64,000 nucleotides of DNA from an uncultured Persicobacter sp. (lineage in GTDB: Bacteria > Bacteroidota > Bacteroidia > Cytophagales > Cyclobacteriaceae). Every line of letters starts with the position of its first letter. Within the stretch, counting starts at the first letter, position 1. Below are positions 46,583-55,859 of this stretch, piece by piece. The translations under genes were made by a program, and so were the position numbers. The notes under the pieces are model-generated. The model saw only the letters and a list, made by a program, of their open reading frames with translations. It had not been told where the DNA came from and searched no databases. The stretch covers positions 1 to 64,000 of the forward strand of contig CANMKE010000013.1 of NCBI GenBank assembly GCA_947498325.1. The letters run 5' to 3'.

Positions 46583-48295
46583 ATGAAAATCCGCATTTCA
46601 TTTTTCGTTTTGGTGGCCATGTGCGCACTATTGTGCTGTTCGCCAAAACCTGCTCAGGAACTGGCAAGCATTGAAGCTGTGCCCACTTTTCATAATCTGG
46701 GCTTGTACTGGAAACCCAAAGCCGGGGCACAGGACAATCCCTGTTCCGTAAAATTCCGCGAGCAGGGGACACAGCAGTGGCTTCCGGCTTCGGATTTATG
46801 GTTCGATGCCACCGATCATCAGCAGGCACCCGAACATGCGATGCAATATAGGGGCAGTATTGTCAACCTGAAACCTGATACCTCCTACGAGGTGCGCCTG
46901 ACGCTGGCATCGGGTGAAGAGGCGACGGTGAACACCAAAACCCGTTCGGAGGAATTCAAGGTCAAGCGTGTCATCAGTTTACCCAACGAAACCATCAGTG
47001 GTACTTATCAGATTGCCGAGGGCGGTTCTGAAAAAGAAGGTTATGTGGTTTATCAGGCACAGGAAAACACCCTTCTATCTGCCAATAAGCAGGTGAATCA
47101 CAATGTGGAAATCAATGCTTCTTATGTGATTTTGCGTGGCGTAACGATGAAAGGTGCCAACCTTCATGGCGTGGCACTGGGTGCAGTGAACCATGTGGTT
47201 ATTGAAGGATGTGACATCTCGGACTGGGGCCGTGCGGTTACTGAAGGTAAACTCAAGGGCTATGGCGAGAATTTCAATTCTGCCATTTATTCCAAATCTC
47301 CAGCATTGTCGCACACCGTGATTCAGCGTAATAAATTGCACCACCCGACCTATTCCGCCAACAGCTGGGAACTGCCAACGCCGGGAACGCATCCGGAAGG
47401 ACCACAGGGCATTACCTTCGAGGATTCCGAGGGGTACCACATCATCCGATACAATGACATCTATTCTGATGAGGATCATAAATTCAACGATTCAATGGGG
47501 GAGTGGAGAAACTTCAGCTTCAGAGGATTCCCAAACCGCGACAGTGATATTTATGCCAACAACATTTCGCATTGTTATGATGATGCCATTGAGGCGGAAG
47601 GCTCCGGGATGAATGTCCGTATTTTCGGAAATCATATCGATCATTCTTTCATCAGTTTTGGTCTCGCGACCCAATCCCTTGGGCCCATGTACCTTTACCG
47701 CAATGTGGTGAATTTCTCGCAGCGTGCGCCTTACCCTACAAAAAAATACAACTACGGTGGCGCGTTCGTGAAGATCGGTTCTGAGCCCAAGCAGTTGGCA
47801 ACCTCTAAAGGCAGCTTGTTTATTTATCATAATACCTTGTTGCAGCCTGCCACTCCCTGGAAAATTGGCTCGGCAACCGCCGGTGCTTCCGAAGGGATTC
47901 TCTACACAAGCCCAACCAAAGTACAGTCATACATCACGACAAGAAATAATATTATCCATGTTCGTGAAGGGAATCACAGTGTGCGGGAGCAGGGAACAAT
48001 GGACCCGACCAATGATTTCGACTATGATTTATACAGTGGCAACATTGTGAGCGGAGCCGGCAGCGAGAAAAATGGACTGCATGGTTTGCCCGTTTACAGC
48101 GCAACCAATAAAACAGGGGAATATGCTTTGGATCCTCAAAGTGCCGGTTACGATCAGGGGGTGGTGATTCCAAATTTCAATGATCACTTTTCGGGCAAAG
48201 GTCCGGATATGGGGGCTTTTGAAGCCGGCAGCGAGCCGATGCTTTTTGGTATTCATGCCGACTGGAATTTGCAGCTGCAAAATCGGGCATTATAA
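46583..48295 (+). CDS. FN3 plus right-handed beta-helix lipoprotein (possible polysaccharide lyase)
   Basis: 570 residues with a lipoprotein signal (LLCC, Cys18). An FN3-like domain (about 28-125) has 'LKPDTSYEVRLTLASGEEATVNT'. A right-handed parallel beta-helix (about 130-560) follows, with turns such as 'HVVIEGCDISDW', 'HTVIQRNKLHH', 'YHIIRYNDIYS' and 'SDIYANNISHCYDDAIEAEG'. The 'DDAIEAEG' turn, with an acidic pair at the helix face, is a plausible active-site region. It is not closely similar to the four beta-helix paralogues at 54-61.6 kb. Function unassigned; a lyase or a glycan-binding helix are both possible. Confidence 0.75.
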   Translation: MKIRISFFVLVAMCALLCCSPKPAQELASIEAVPTFHNLGLYWKPKAGAQDNPCSVKFREQGTQQWLPASDLWFDATDHQQAPEHAMQYRGSIVNLKPDTSYEVRLTLASGEEATVNTKTRSEEFKVKRVISLPNETISGTYQIAEGGSEKEGYVVYQAQENTLLSANKQVNHNVEINASYVILRGVTMKGANLHGVALGAVNHVVIEGCDISDWGRAVTEGKLKGYGENFNSAIYSKSPALSHTVIQRNKLHHPTYSANSWELPTPGTHPEGPQGITFEDSEGYHIIRYNDIYSDEDHKFNDSMGEWRNFSFRGFPNRDSDIYANNISHCYDDAIEAEGSGMNVRIFGNHIDHSFISFGLATQSLGPMYLYRNVVNFSQRAPYPTKKYNYGGAFVKIGSEPKQLATSKGSLFIYHNTLLQPATPWKIGSATAGASEGILYTSPTKVQSYITTRNNIIHVREGNHSVREQGTMDPTNDFDYDLYSGNIVSGAGSEKNGLHGLPVYSATNKTGEYALDPQSAGYDQGVVIPNFNDHFSGKGPDMGAFEAGSEPMLFGIHADWNLQLQNRAL

Positions 48296-48325
48296 GCCCT
48301 GCCTTTTTCGACTAATTTTCTCAGG

Positions 48326-48411
48326 GCGTGTTTAAAGCTTAAACTTTGCAGTACAAGGGTAAATTTTAAACACGCTTCTAAAGCTGATGATTTATTTCGT
48401 CAGCTTTTTTT
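48326..48411 (+). terminator. Tandem hairpins ending in a rho-independent terminator
   Basis: GCGTGTTTAAA (48326-48336) pairs with TTTAAACACGC (48365-48375). A second stem, AAGCTGATG (48381-48389) with CGTCAGCTT (48398-48406), runs into a T tract. The second is a standard terminator for the beta-helix gene. Confidence 0.85.
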
Positions 48412-48617
48412 GTGCCCCGCCCCTGTTTTTTTACAATCCTGAAAAAATATCAAATCATTAAGATTGCCCCCATAAAACCTTCATTTTGACAATCGATTGC
48501 ATTAATCGCTATGGGATATATAAATAATGTTTCTTCTTTAATACTAATAGGCTGATTAATAAGGCAAAGAATCAGGGGGTGAAATAAAAAAAGTCTTTAA
48601 AAATAGGGAAGGGGATG

Positions 48618-48651
48618 TAGGGTATTTTATCGGGATAGGATTAAAGTAGTG
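48618..48651 (+). promoter_or_regulatory. Candidate ECF-sigma promoter before the STN-SusC
   Basis: TAGGGTATTT (48618-48627), 16 nt, then AAGTAGTG (48644-48651), with GGATTA before the second box. Same layout as the elements before FecR and before beta-helix gene D. It ends 77 bp upstream of the ATG at 48729. Confidence 0.7.
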
Positions 48652-48728
48652 AAGCGGGTATTTCTAGACTACTCACATTTATTCAGTTAGTGATTTTTTT
48701 ATTTAAAGTTGATTTTATTTTTAATCAC

Positions 48729-51700
48729 ATGGCGACATTTCGACATACAATTAATGAAATTATGCAGATGAAGATCGGAAGTCTTCGGCTTGTTTGCACT
48801 ATTTTCTTGGTCCTGCTACAATGCAGCGTAGCAATGGCATCGAGTAAATATGCAAGCAACAAGAAGTTTGTTATTAAGGAAAGACGGATATCTATTGAAC
48901 AGATCATCCAATACATTGAACAGGAGTCTGACTTTTATTTTTTCTATGAGGACAGCCAGCCGGCACTCAAGCGTGTAGTGAATGCCAATTTTGAGCAGGC
49001 TACCGTTGATGAAATTTTAACCGATGTGTTAAAAGGGACAGATTTAGTCTATGAGGTAGTGGACAAATATGTCGCTATCAAGAAAAAGGGACAAAAAAGC
49101 AATGCGCCAGTTGCGGCTCCTAAGGCAGCACAGCAGGAAACCATTGATGTTTCCGGAACCGTTCTTGATGAGGACGGGGAAGGTATGCCAGGGGTTTCTA
49201 TTGTTGTAAAAGGAACAACCACAGGTACTGTAACTGATTATATGGGGCAGTACACCCTCAAGAATGTTACTATTGGTGATGTGTTGGTTTACTCTTTTGT
49301 AGGGTATAACTCGCAGGAAATTCCTGCACGCGAGTCGGTAGTGGATGTAAAAATGAGTGCCAACGTTACACAGCTTGAAGAGTTGGTGGTTGTTGGTTAC
49401 GGTGTTCAGAAAAAATCCGTGGTAACGGGCGCGATTGCGTCGGTATCTCCTGAGGAGATCACCGCAATGCCTGTTTCGGGTGTGGATCAGGCTTTGCAGG
49501 GACGTACCGCCGGTGTGGATGTAATGAATAATTCTGGTGCGCCAGGTGCTGGTGTTCAGATCCGCGTTCGTGGGGTCGGGACCAACGGAGATTCTTCTCC
49601 ACTTTATATTGTTGATGGTTTGGTGGTAACTTCAATTGCCAATGTAAACCCGAACGATATTGAGTCGATGGAAGTACTGAAGGATGCGGCTTCGGCAGCG
49701 ATCTACGGTTCTCGTGGTGCGAACGGGGTTGTTTTGATTACAACCAAAAAAGGGCAGGAAGGAGCCATTAAGGTGTCTTACGATGGTTATTATGGTGTTC
49801 AGAATGCCTGGAAGACCGTAGACGTTCTGGATGCTCGACAATATATGGCCATGCAGAATGAGGTGAATTTCAATGACGGACGTAACCCATTGTATTCACG
49901 TTACCAGATCGAAAACCCTGAGAACAATACCGATTGGCAGAGCCATTTATTTACGCCAAATGCACCGATTCAGAACCATAACGTATCGATGACGGGCGGT
50001 AGCAAATATTCTACTTTTGCCATCAGTGCCGGATATTTCGGTCAGCAGGGTATCATCGGTGGCGATCAGTCAGCTTTCGATCGTATCAACCTGCGAATGA
50101 ATTCAGAGCATAAAATCACTTCCCGCATTACTTTCGGGGAGAATTTGTCGATCGTTTCTACTTCCCGCAAAACGGTGGATTCTGGATTGAACCAGTCTAC
50201 TTTGCTGGATCCATTAACGCCGCATACGGTAACCAACCCACGTGATATCCGCGATTACGACAACCTGCCACACAACCCCGTGCGCGATGGAAACGGTAAC
50301 TACTACGGTATCTCAAGCTTGTTGCCTGAATTGTATAATCCTGCGGCCAAGCATGCGACCACTTTCAATGAGAACTTCAGCCGTCAGGTACAGGGTAATT
50401 TCTACGGAAAAGTAAAAATTATCGAAGGTTTGGAATTCAAATCTGATTTTGGTTTCAGATGGCAGAATCAGGAGTGGAGAGATTACACCCCTGTAAATTA
50501 TTTGAGTTCAATGATTCAGAACCCGGTGAACTCGGTAAGCCAAACGGCTTCTTCAGACGCTTACTGGCAGTGGGAGAACGTTTTGACTTATAATAAGAAC
50601 ATCGGTACAAAACATACCATCGGTGGGGTTTTGGGTACATCGATGATCAACAACACGATCAAGACACAAACAGGATACAGAACCAATATTAACCCAGCAG
50701 ACTGGAACACCGGATGGTTGGACAATGGTTCAAATGATCAGTCGCAGCGTACTGGCGGTTCATTCCTGGAGAACAGACTGTTGTCTTACTTCGGTCGTGT
50801 AAATTATGATTATGATGAGCGTTATATGTTTACCGCAACCGTTCGTTATGATGGTTCTTCCCGCTTTGGTGAGAACAACCGTTTTGGCGTTTTCCCTTCG
50901 ATCTCTGCAGGTTGGAACGTTCACAATGAAAGCTTCTTCAACAGCAGCATCATCAACCACTTCAAAGTAAGAGGTTCTTGGGGACAGGTAGGTAATGAGG
51001 CGATCGGTCGTTTCAACTTCCTTTCAACCGTAGGGCAGATGGATGCCAACAATGGTGGTGCTTTGGCCTACCCAATGGGCCCTGATGGCACACCGATCAA
51101 TGTGATTGTGGTTAACCGTGCTGCCAACCCAGATTTGAAATGGGAAACTTCGGAGCAATCCAACGTTGGGGTTGATTTGGGATTCCTGGATGATAAATTC
51201 ATGTTCACTACGGAATATTATAACAAGACCACCAAAGACCTTTTGTCTGAGCAGCCTGTTCCTGGTTATGTAGGTCAGCCGAACCCAATGGGTAACATCG
51301 GTACCATCCGTAACCAAGGGGTTGAATTGAGCTTGAACTACCGCAAGAACACTGGTGATTTCAACTTTGATATCCGTGGTAACATCGCCTTCAACCGCAA
51401 TGAGGTAACGGAGTTCAACAACGCCGACGGATTCATCAATGGTTGGAGAAACTTCTATAAATACGATGGCGCAACGCGTATGCAGGTTGGTCATTCATTG
51501 CCTTTCTTTGCAGGTTACCAAACCAACGGTATCTTCCAGAACCAACAGGAGATTGAAGATTATGTGAATGCTGACGGCCAACTTATTCAGCCAGACGCAC
51601 GCCCAGGAGATATCCGCTTTGTGGATACCAACGGTGATGGGGAGATCAGTGCAGATGACTATGTGGATCTTGGAAGTAACATTCCTGATTTTAACTATGG

Positions 51701-52178
51701 TATCAACTTCAATGCTTCTTATAAAAACTTCGACTTCTCGATGTTCTGGCAAGGGGTTCAGGGCGGAAGCATCCTGAACATCAACCGTCAGTTGCATTTG
51801 GGCGCACAAAACTACTGGTCAAGATCGTTGGAACGTTGGACAGGCGAAGGCTCTACCAACAGCTACCCACGTGCAACGCAGCAGGATCCTAACCAGAACT
51901 ACACACGAATTAACGATATGGTTCACGTAGAGGACGGCAGCTACTTGCGTCTGAAAAACATGCAGATTGGTTATGTTTTGCCAGAGCACATAGCCGCTAA
52001 GATCGGCGCCGAGCGTGTACGTGTCTATATTTCAGGACAAAACTTACTGACTTTCACCAAATACACAGGATTTGATCCTGAGGTTGGACAGATGAGTTCA
52101 TGGAGAAACCAAGGATTGGATATCGGTAATTACCCACAAGCGAGAACCTACCTTTTGGGTGTTAATGTATCCTTCTAA
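48729..52178 (+). CDS. SusC/RagA-type transporter with N-terminal STN signalling domain
   Basis: The frame opens with GTG at 48690. ATG codons at 48729, 48762 and 48768 all precede the same signal peptide (ending VAMASS); the start is uncertain among these, and I give the first. An STN domain (roughly 45-115; 'ISIEQIIQYIEQESDFYFFYEDSQ' to 'TVDEILTDVLKGTDLVYEVVDKYVAIKK') precedes the carboxypeptidase-regulatory-like domain, the plug ('VRGVGTNGDSSPLYIVDGLVV', 'LKDAASAAIYGSRGANGVVLIT') and the barrel. STN domains signal to FecR-type anti-sigma factors, which matches the FecR at 42515. SusD follows after 26 bp. Confidence 0.95.
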   Translation: MATFRHTINEIMQMKIGSLRLVCTIFLVLLQCSVAMASSKYASNKKFVIKERRISIEQIIQYIEQESDFYFFYEDSQPALKRVVNANFEQATVDEILTDVLKGTDLVYEVVDKYVAIKKKGQKSNAPVAAPKAAQQETIDVSGTVLDEDGEGMPGVSIVVKGTTTGTVTDYMGQYTLKNVTIGDVLVYSFVGYNSQEIPARESVVDVKMSANVTQLEELVVVGYGVQKKSVVTGAIASVSPEEITAMPVSGVDQALQGRTAGVDVMNNSGAPGAGVQIRVRGVGTNGDSSPLYIVDGLVVTSIANVNPNDIESMEVLKDAASAAIYGSRGANGVVLITTKKGQEGAIKVSYDGYYGVQNAWKTVDVLDARQYMAMQNEVNFNDGRNPLYSRYQIENPENNTDWQSHLFTPNAPIQNHNVSMTGGSKYSTFAISAGYFGQQGIIGGDQSAFDRINLRMNSEHKITSRITFGENLSIVSTSRKTVDSGLNQSTLLDPLTPHTVTNPRDIRDYDNLPHNPVRDGNGNYYGISSLLPELYNPAAKHATTFNENFSRQVQGNFYGKVKIIEGLEFKSDFGFRWQNQEWRDYTPVNYLSSMIQNPVNSVSQTASSDAYWQWENVLTYNKNIGTKHTIGGVLGTSMINNTIKTQTGYRTNINPADWNTGWLDNGSNDQSQRTGGSFLENRLLSYFGRVNYDYDERYMFTATVRYDGSSRFGENNRFGVFPSISAGWNVHNESFFNSSIINHFKVRGSWGQVGNEAIGRFNFLSTVGQMDANNGGALAYPMGPDGTPINVIVVNRAANPDLKWETSEQSNVGVDLGFLDDKFMFTTEYYNKTTKDLLSEQPVPGYVGQPNPMGNIGTIRNQGVELSLNYRKNTGDFNFDIRGNIAFNRNEVTEFNNADGFINGWRNFYKYDGATRMQVGHSLPFFAGYQTNGIFQNQQEIEDYVNADGQLIQPDARPGDIRFVDTNGDGEISADDYVDLGSNIPDFNYGINFNASYKNFDFSMFWQGVQGGSILNINRQLHLGAQNYWSRSLERWTGEGSTNSYPRATQQDPNQNYTRINDMVHVEDGSYLRLKNMQIGYVLPEHIAAKIGAERVRVYISGQNLLTFTKYTGFDPEVGQMSSWRNQGLDIGNYPQARTYLLGVNVSF

Positions 52179-52204
52179 TCATTGAATTTTTAAAGTTAAT
52201 TGTC

Positions 52205-53875
52205 ATGACTAAATATAAAAATATATTCACTTGTGGGCTGTTGTTACTGATGATGTCAATGTCAGGATGTGCGGATTTCCTTGACCTGTCGCCAACAGAT
52301 TCACAAACAGAAGACTCTTTTTACCAAAACCGCGATGAGGCTTTCAGAGCCCTGATGGGGGTTTATGAGCCTTTGCGTTCTCAGCGATTGGACGGTAACC
52401 ATTACAATATTGGCAACCTGATCTTCGATTCGCAGTCCGATGATGCCTACGTTGGTGCCAAAGATGCTGCCGACCGTGGTTACATGAAGGCGTTGGTAAG
52501 ATTTGGAGATTCCCGATTTGGGGATCCTTCGGCTTCCAATGTTTTGGCGCTGAATTTCTGGACCAAGAATTATGGTGGAATCAGCCGCGCAAACGTGTTG
52601 CTGGAACGTTATGATCAGATTGAGTTCAAAGACCGCGAGCGCGAGGACAAAGAGAATTTCTATGGTGAAACCCTTTTCCTCAGAGCACATTACTACTATG
52701 AGTTGTTGCGTGTGTATGAAAACATTCCATTGATTCTTACACAGCCTCGTGGAGATGAGTGGAAAGAGATCGAGCAGGCAACGCCAGCGCAGGCTTACGC
52801 ACAGGTTACTTCGGATATGTTGCAGGCTATCGATATGATGGCTCCAACAATGGGGGGTGGTAATCTTGGCCGTTTAACGCAATGGGCTGCCAAGGCTGAG
52901 TTGCTGAAAATGTACATGTTCTATACGGGTTACTACCAGTCGGCAGAGTTGCCAACATTGGAAGGCCCAGCCTTCACCAAAGCCGATGCAATCGCTTTGG
53001 CAGAAGATATCATCAACAATTCAGGGGCCCGTTTGGAGCCAGAATTCAAGGATATCTTTACAGAAAAAGGGAACTTTGGAATGGAAACCCTTTTCGAAAT
53101 TCCTTTCTCAGACACTGGCATCTCCGGCGCTTGGCGTGATGATGCACTGGGTAACTTCTTGTGTACCATGGCTGGCCCACGTGATTTCACCGCAAGTCAG
53201 AATGTAATTCGTGACGGTTGGGGACATAACATCCCTTCTCATGAATTGGTAGATCTTTTTACTGCGGATGACAAGCGCTCTTCAGCGACCTTCATCACGG
53301 CGGATTCACTGATCAACGAGGCCGTAGCGTCAGGTTCTTCGATCTCTCCAAGAAACATGATGAGCGTAGGGTATAACAATACAGGTTATTTCTCTTTCAA
53401 ATACACCTCGCATTATGAGTTCCAGACTGATGTCGATCACCGATTCAACTACGCACAGAACATTCATTATATCCGTTTTGCCGACGTTCTTTTGATGGCT
53501 GCGGAATTGAACCTGGATGCCAACAGCGCGAAATCTGTTCAGTATGTGAACATGGTGCGTAACCGTGCCGGATTGGACAACCTTACTTCAGTGGACTTGG
53601 ATGCCATCTACCTGGAGCGTCGTAAAGAGCTGGCAATGGAAGGTCATCGCTACTTCGATGTGTTGCGTCGTGGGTTGGATTATGCCGATCAGCAGTTGAC
53701 CGTTACTTCTTACACCTTGCGCGAGCCATCAATGGCGGGCGTACCTTCAACAGGTGATGGCGGTATTGCGGACGACTTCTTGGTAACTTTTGATCAGTCA
53801 AAAAGAGGTTTCTGGCCGATCCCTCAGCAGGAACGTGATTTGAACCCTAAACTGAATCAAAACCCTGGTTGGTAA
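52205..53875 (+). CDS. SusD/RagB-type substrate-binding lipoprotein (third locus)
   Basis: 556 residues with a lipoprotein signal (MSGC, Cys22) followed by 'DFLDLSPTDSQTEDSFYQNRDEA', a classic SusD opening. The middle has 'ENFYGETLFLRAHYYYELLRVYENIPLIL' and the C-terminal part 'HYIRFADVLLMAAELNLDANSAKSVQYVNMVRNRAGL' and 'IYLERRKELAMEGHRYFDVLRRG'. Partner of the STN-SusC. A hairpin terminator at 53894 separates it from the beta-helix genes. Confidence 0.95.
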   Translation: MTKYKNIFTCGLLLLMMSMSGCADFLDLSPTDSQTEDSFYQNRDEAFRALMGVYEPLRSQRLDGNHYNIGNLIFDSQSDDAYVGAKDAADRGYMKALVRFGDSRFGDPSASNVLALNFWTKNYGGISRANVLLERYDQIEFKDREREDKENFYGETLFLRAHYYYELLRVYENIPLILTQPRGDEWKEIEQATPAQAYAQVTSDMLQAIDMMAPTMGGGNLGRLTQWAAKAELLKMYMFYTGYYQSAELPTLEGPAFTKADAIALAEDIINNSGARLEPEFKDIFTEKGNFGMETLFEIPFSDTGISGAWRDDALGNFLCTMAGPRDFTASQNVIRDGWGHNIPSHELVDLFTADDKRSSATFITADSLINEAVASGSSISPRNMMSVGYNNTGYFSFKYTSHYEFQTDVDHRFNYAQNIHYIRFADVLLMAAELNLDANSAKSVQYVNMVRNRAGLDNLTSVDLDAIYLERRKELAMEGHRYFDVLRRGLDYADQQLTVTSYTLREPSMAGVPSTGDGGIADDFLVTFDQSKRGFWPIPQQERDLNPKLNQNPGW

Positions 53876-53893
53876 TTGATAAGACTTTGATCG

Positions 53894-53925
53894 GGCAGGG
53901 GATTTCCCCTGCCGGGTTATTTTTT
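53894..53925 (+). terminator. Terminator-like hairpin between SusD and beta-helix gene A
   Basis: GGCAGGGG (53894-53901) pairs perfectly with CCCCTGCC (53906-53913) with a 4-nt loop, followed by GGGTTA and six T residues. It probably attenuates read-through so that SusCD is made in excess. Confidence 0.8.
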
Positions 53926-53938
53926 AATATTTATTCCT

Positions 53939-55774
53939 ATGAAAAAAAATATAAATACTTTTTTTAAGACCCTGATGCTATTCGGGGGCTTGGCAACAGC
54001 ACTTTTTGCCTGTTGTAAAGTAGAGGACGAAATCGGTATCCGTGAACGTGAGGGGGATGCCACTGAAGAACAGGTACAGGTAGCCCGCCGCCTGGCAGGC
54101 CACTGGACGCTTGATCCGGCCACTGCGCCAACAGATGATATGCGCGAGCTGGAGTTGAACTTCACCACCAATGATGATCATAAAGGAGGATTGATTTCTT
54201 CTAAAGGACTCGAAGAGGAAATCTTCGGCCCTGTATGGTTGTTTGATCAGGAAACTGAAGAACAAATTTATGTTGGCGGACAGGTAGGGTATATGGACAT
54301 CATTGATGTTACACCAACCAACCTGGAGGTGAAATTTGCCCACGGACAAACTTATGACCTGTCGTTTATTAAAGATGATTCTGAAAACGAAGACGGCGAC
54401 AATGGCGAAGAAAAGCCAGAATTGTTGGAAGTATTCGTTACCCCTGACGGTGCCGGTGAGCAGACGGGTGAAAGCTGGGCAAATGCCGTAGCAGGTAACA
54501 AAGCCAACGGTCTGAACGATGCGATTGAACTTTTGAGTAAAGAGGGTCGCAAGATGCATATCGGTGGTGGTACTTACGATGTAGAGCAACACTTCGAGTT
54601 GAAAATCGGTGGTACTTCAGCAGATGATATGTTGGAAATCATTGGTGATGAAAATAACATGCCGGTATTTGTTGGCGGATGGGATGCTGACAACCAGCCA
54701 CAGTCAGCCACTTTCTTGAAAGTGATGGTGAGCCAGAACTTCTGGAAAATATCGAATATCAAAATCAAAAATTACCGCTTCGGTATTGATTTGAACGGTC
54801 GCCACGTAGGTGGAAGATTGAACAATATTGAAATTGATATGATGGACAGCGGAATCCTGATGAGAGGTAACGCAACAACCGCCAACCCGGAAGTGGGAAC
54901 ACACGATTTGATCGTTGAGAACTGTCATTTCACCCATTACACCAAGCGTGGTATCCGCATCAATGGTGGTAACTACAATGTTACGATCAAGGATTGTACA
55001 GCAGACCAGGGCGGTAAAGCTTTCTGGAGAACAGGCAACTGGGGATCAAGTTTCCATGTGGCCGATGGTAATGCAGATGGTATTTATGACCACGACATCA
55101 CATACATTAATGTGAAGGCTGGAAATAACTATCACGAGCATGATGTGTATTCAAATGCTGATTCATTCGTTTCTGAACGCAATGCTTACAACCTGAAATA
55201 TGTAGGATGTTATGCTTATGCTAACACAGATGGCGGATGGGATGATAAATCACAAAACCCACTATTGATCGACTGTATTTCTGCGCACAACAAGCGTAAC
55301 TACCGTTTCTGGTCTGAAGGCCGTGAAGTGAATGGTGAAGTGATGGGAGCAGAGATTTACAACTCAGTAAGTTTGGCGCCTAAGCATGTAGAATCAGGCG
55401 TGAAGGGTAGTATTGTTGGTGCAGGATCATTCGGTTCTGACAAAACCATGGTTACCTTCTTCAAATCGACTTTCTATCATTCTGATCAGTTCGAGATTCT
55501 TTCTCATATGGGAACGATCACTTTGAATGACTGTATCATCGCCAGCGATAACAGCGAAAAATTGCATACCAACGAAGGAAACTCAGGTGTTGTAGTATGG
55601 GATACCACGATCAAGTTCAACCCGAACGGTTCGGACGGTCACCAGACAGATGCGGATCCAAACTTTAACAATCCTTCAGAAGATTGGACGGGTGGTAACA
55701 GCGCTTTCGACAGTCAGCAATACCCAGATAAAGGATACTCTTCAAGCCGTACAGGTCAGGATATCCAATTTTAA
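53939..55774 (+). CDS. Beta-helix lipoprotein A (PL9-like acidic cluster intact)
   Basis: 611 residues. The lipoprotein signal ends FACC (Cys25), and Lys-Val-Glu-Asp-Glu after it fits the Bacteroidota surface-export signal. Residues about 40-140 form a small beta-barrel-like domain shared with paralogues B and C. An acidic linker follows. The right-handed beta-helix (about 155-600) starts 'VFVTPDGAGEQTGESWANAV'. The helix face carries Asp408 ('NADSF') and Asp431, Asp435 and Asp436 ('NTDGGWDDKS'), spaced like the calcium-binding aspartates of PL9 pectate lyases, with Arg456 ('NYRFW') near where PL9 has its catalytic Lys. A surface polysaccharide lyase is likely; substrate unknown. Confidence 0.78.
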   Translation: MKKNINTFFKTLMLFGGLATALFACCKVEDEIGIREREGDATEEQVQVARRLAGHWTLDPATAPTDDMRELELNFTTNDDHKGGLISSKGLEEEIFGPVWLFDQETEEQIYVGGQVGYMDIIDVTPTNLEVKFAHGQTYDLSFIKDDSENEDGDNGEEKPELLEVFVTPDGAGEQTGESWANAVAGNKANGLNDAIELLSKEGRKMHIGGGTYDVEQHFELKIGGTSADDMLEIIGDENNMPVFVGGWDADNQPQSATFLKVMVSQNFWKISNIKIKNYRFGIDLNGRHVGGRLNNIEIDMMDSGILMRGNATTANPEVGTHDLIVENCHFTHYTKRGIRINGGNYNVTIKDCTADQGGKAFWRTGNWGSSFHVADGNADGIYDHDITYINVKAGNNYHEHDVYSNADSFVSERNAYNLKYVGCYAYANTDGGWDDKSQNPLLIDCISAHNKRNYRFWSEGREVNGEVMGAEIYNSVSLAPKHVESGVKGSIVGAGSFGSDKTMVTFFKSTFYHSDQFEILSHMGTITLNDCIIASDNSEKLHTNEGNSGVVVWDTTIKFNPNGSDGHQTDADPNFNNPSEDWTGGNSAFDSQQYPDKGYSSSRTGQDIQF

Positions 55775-55791
55775 AAATATTTTTTGAGAGC

Positions 55792-55818
55792 GAAGAAGGT
55801 GGGCTTTCTGCCTTCTTC
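55792..55818 (+). other. Intercistronic hairpin between beta-helix genes A and B
   Basis: GAAGAAGG (55792-55799) pairs with CCTTCTTC (55811-55818). No U-tract follows, so it is probably an mRNA processing or stabilising stem. Confidence 0.6.
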
Positions 55819-55859
55819 CTTACAGAAATTAACGGTGTATCATTCAAAAGAATACAAGG

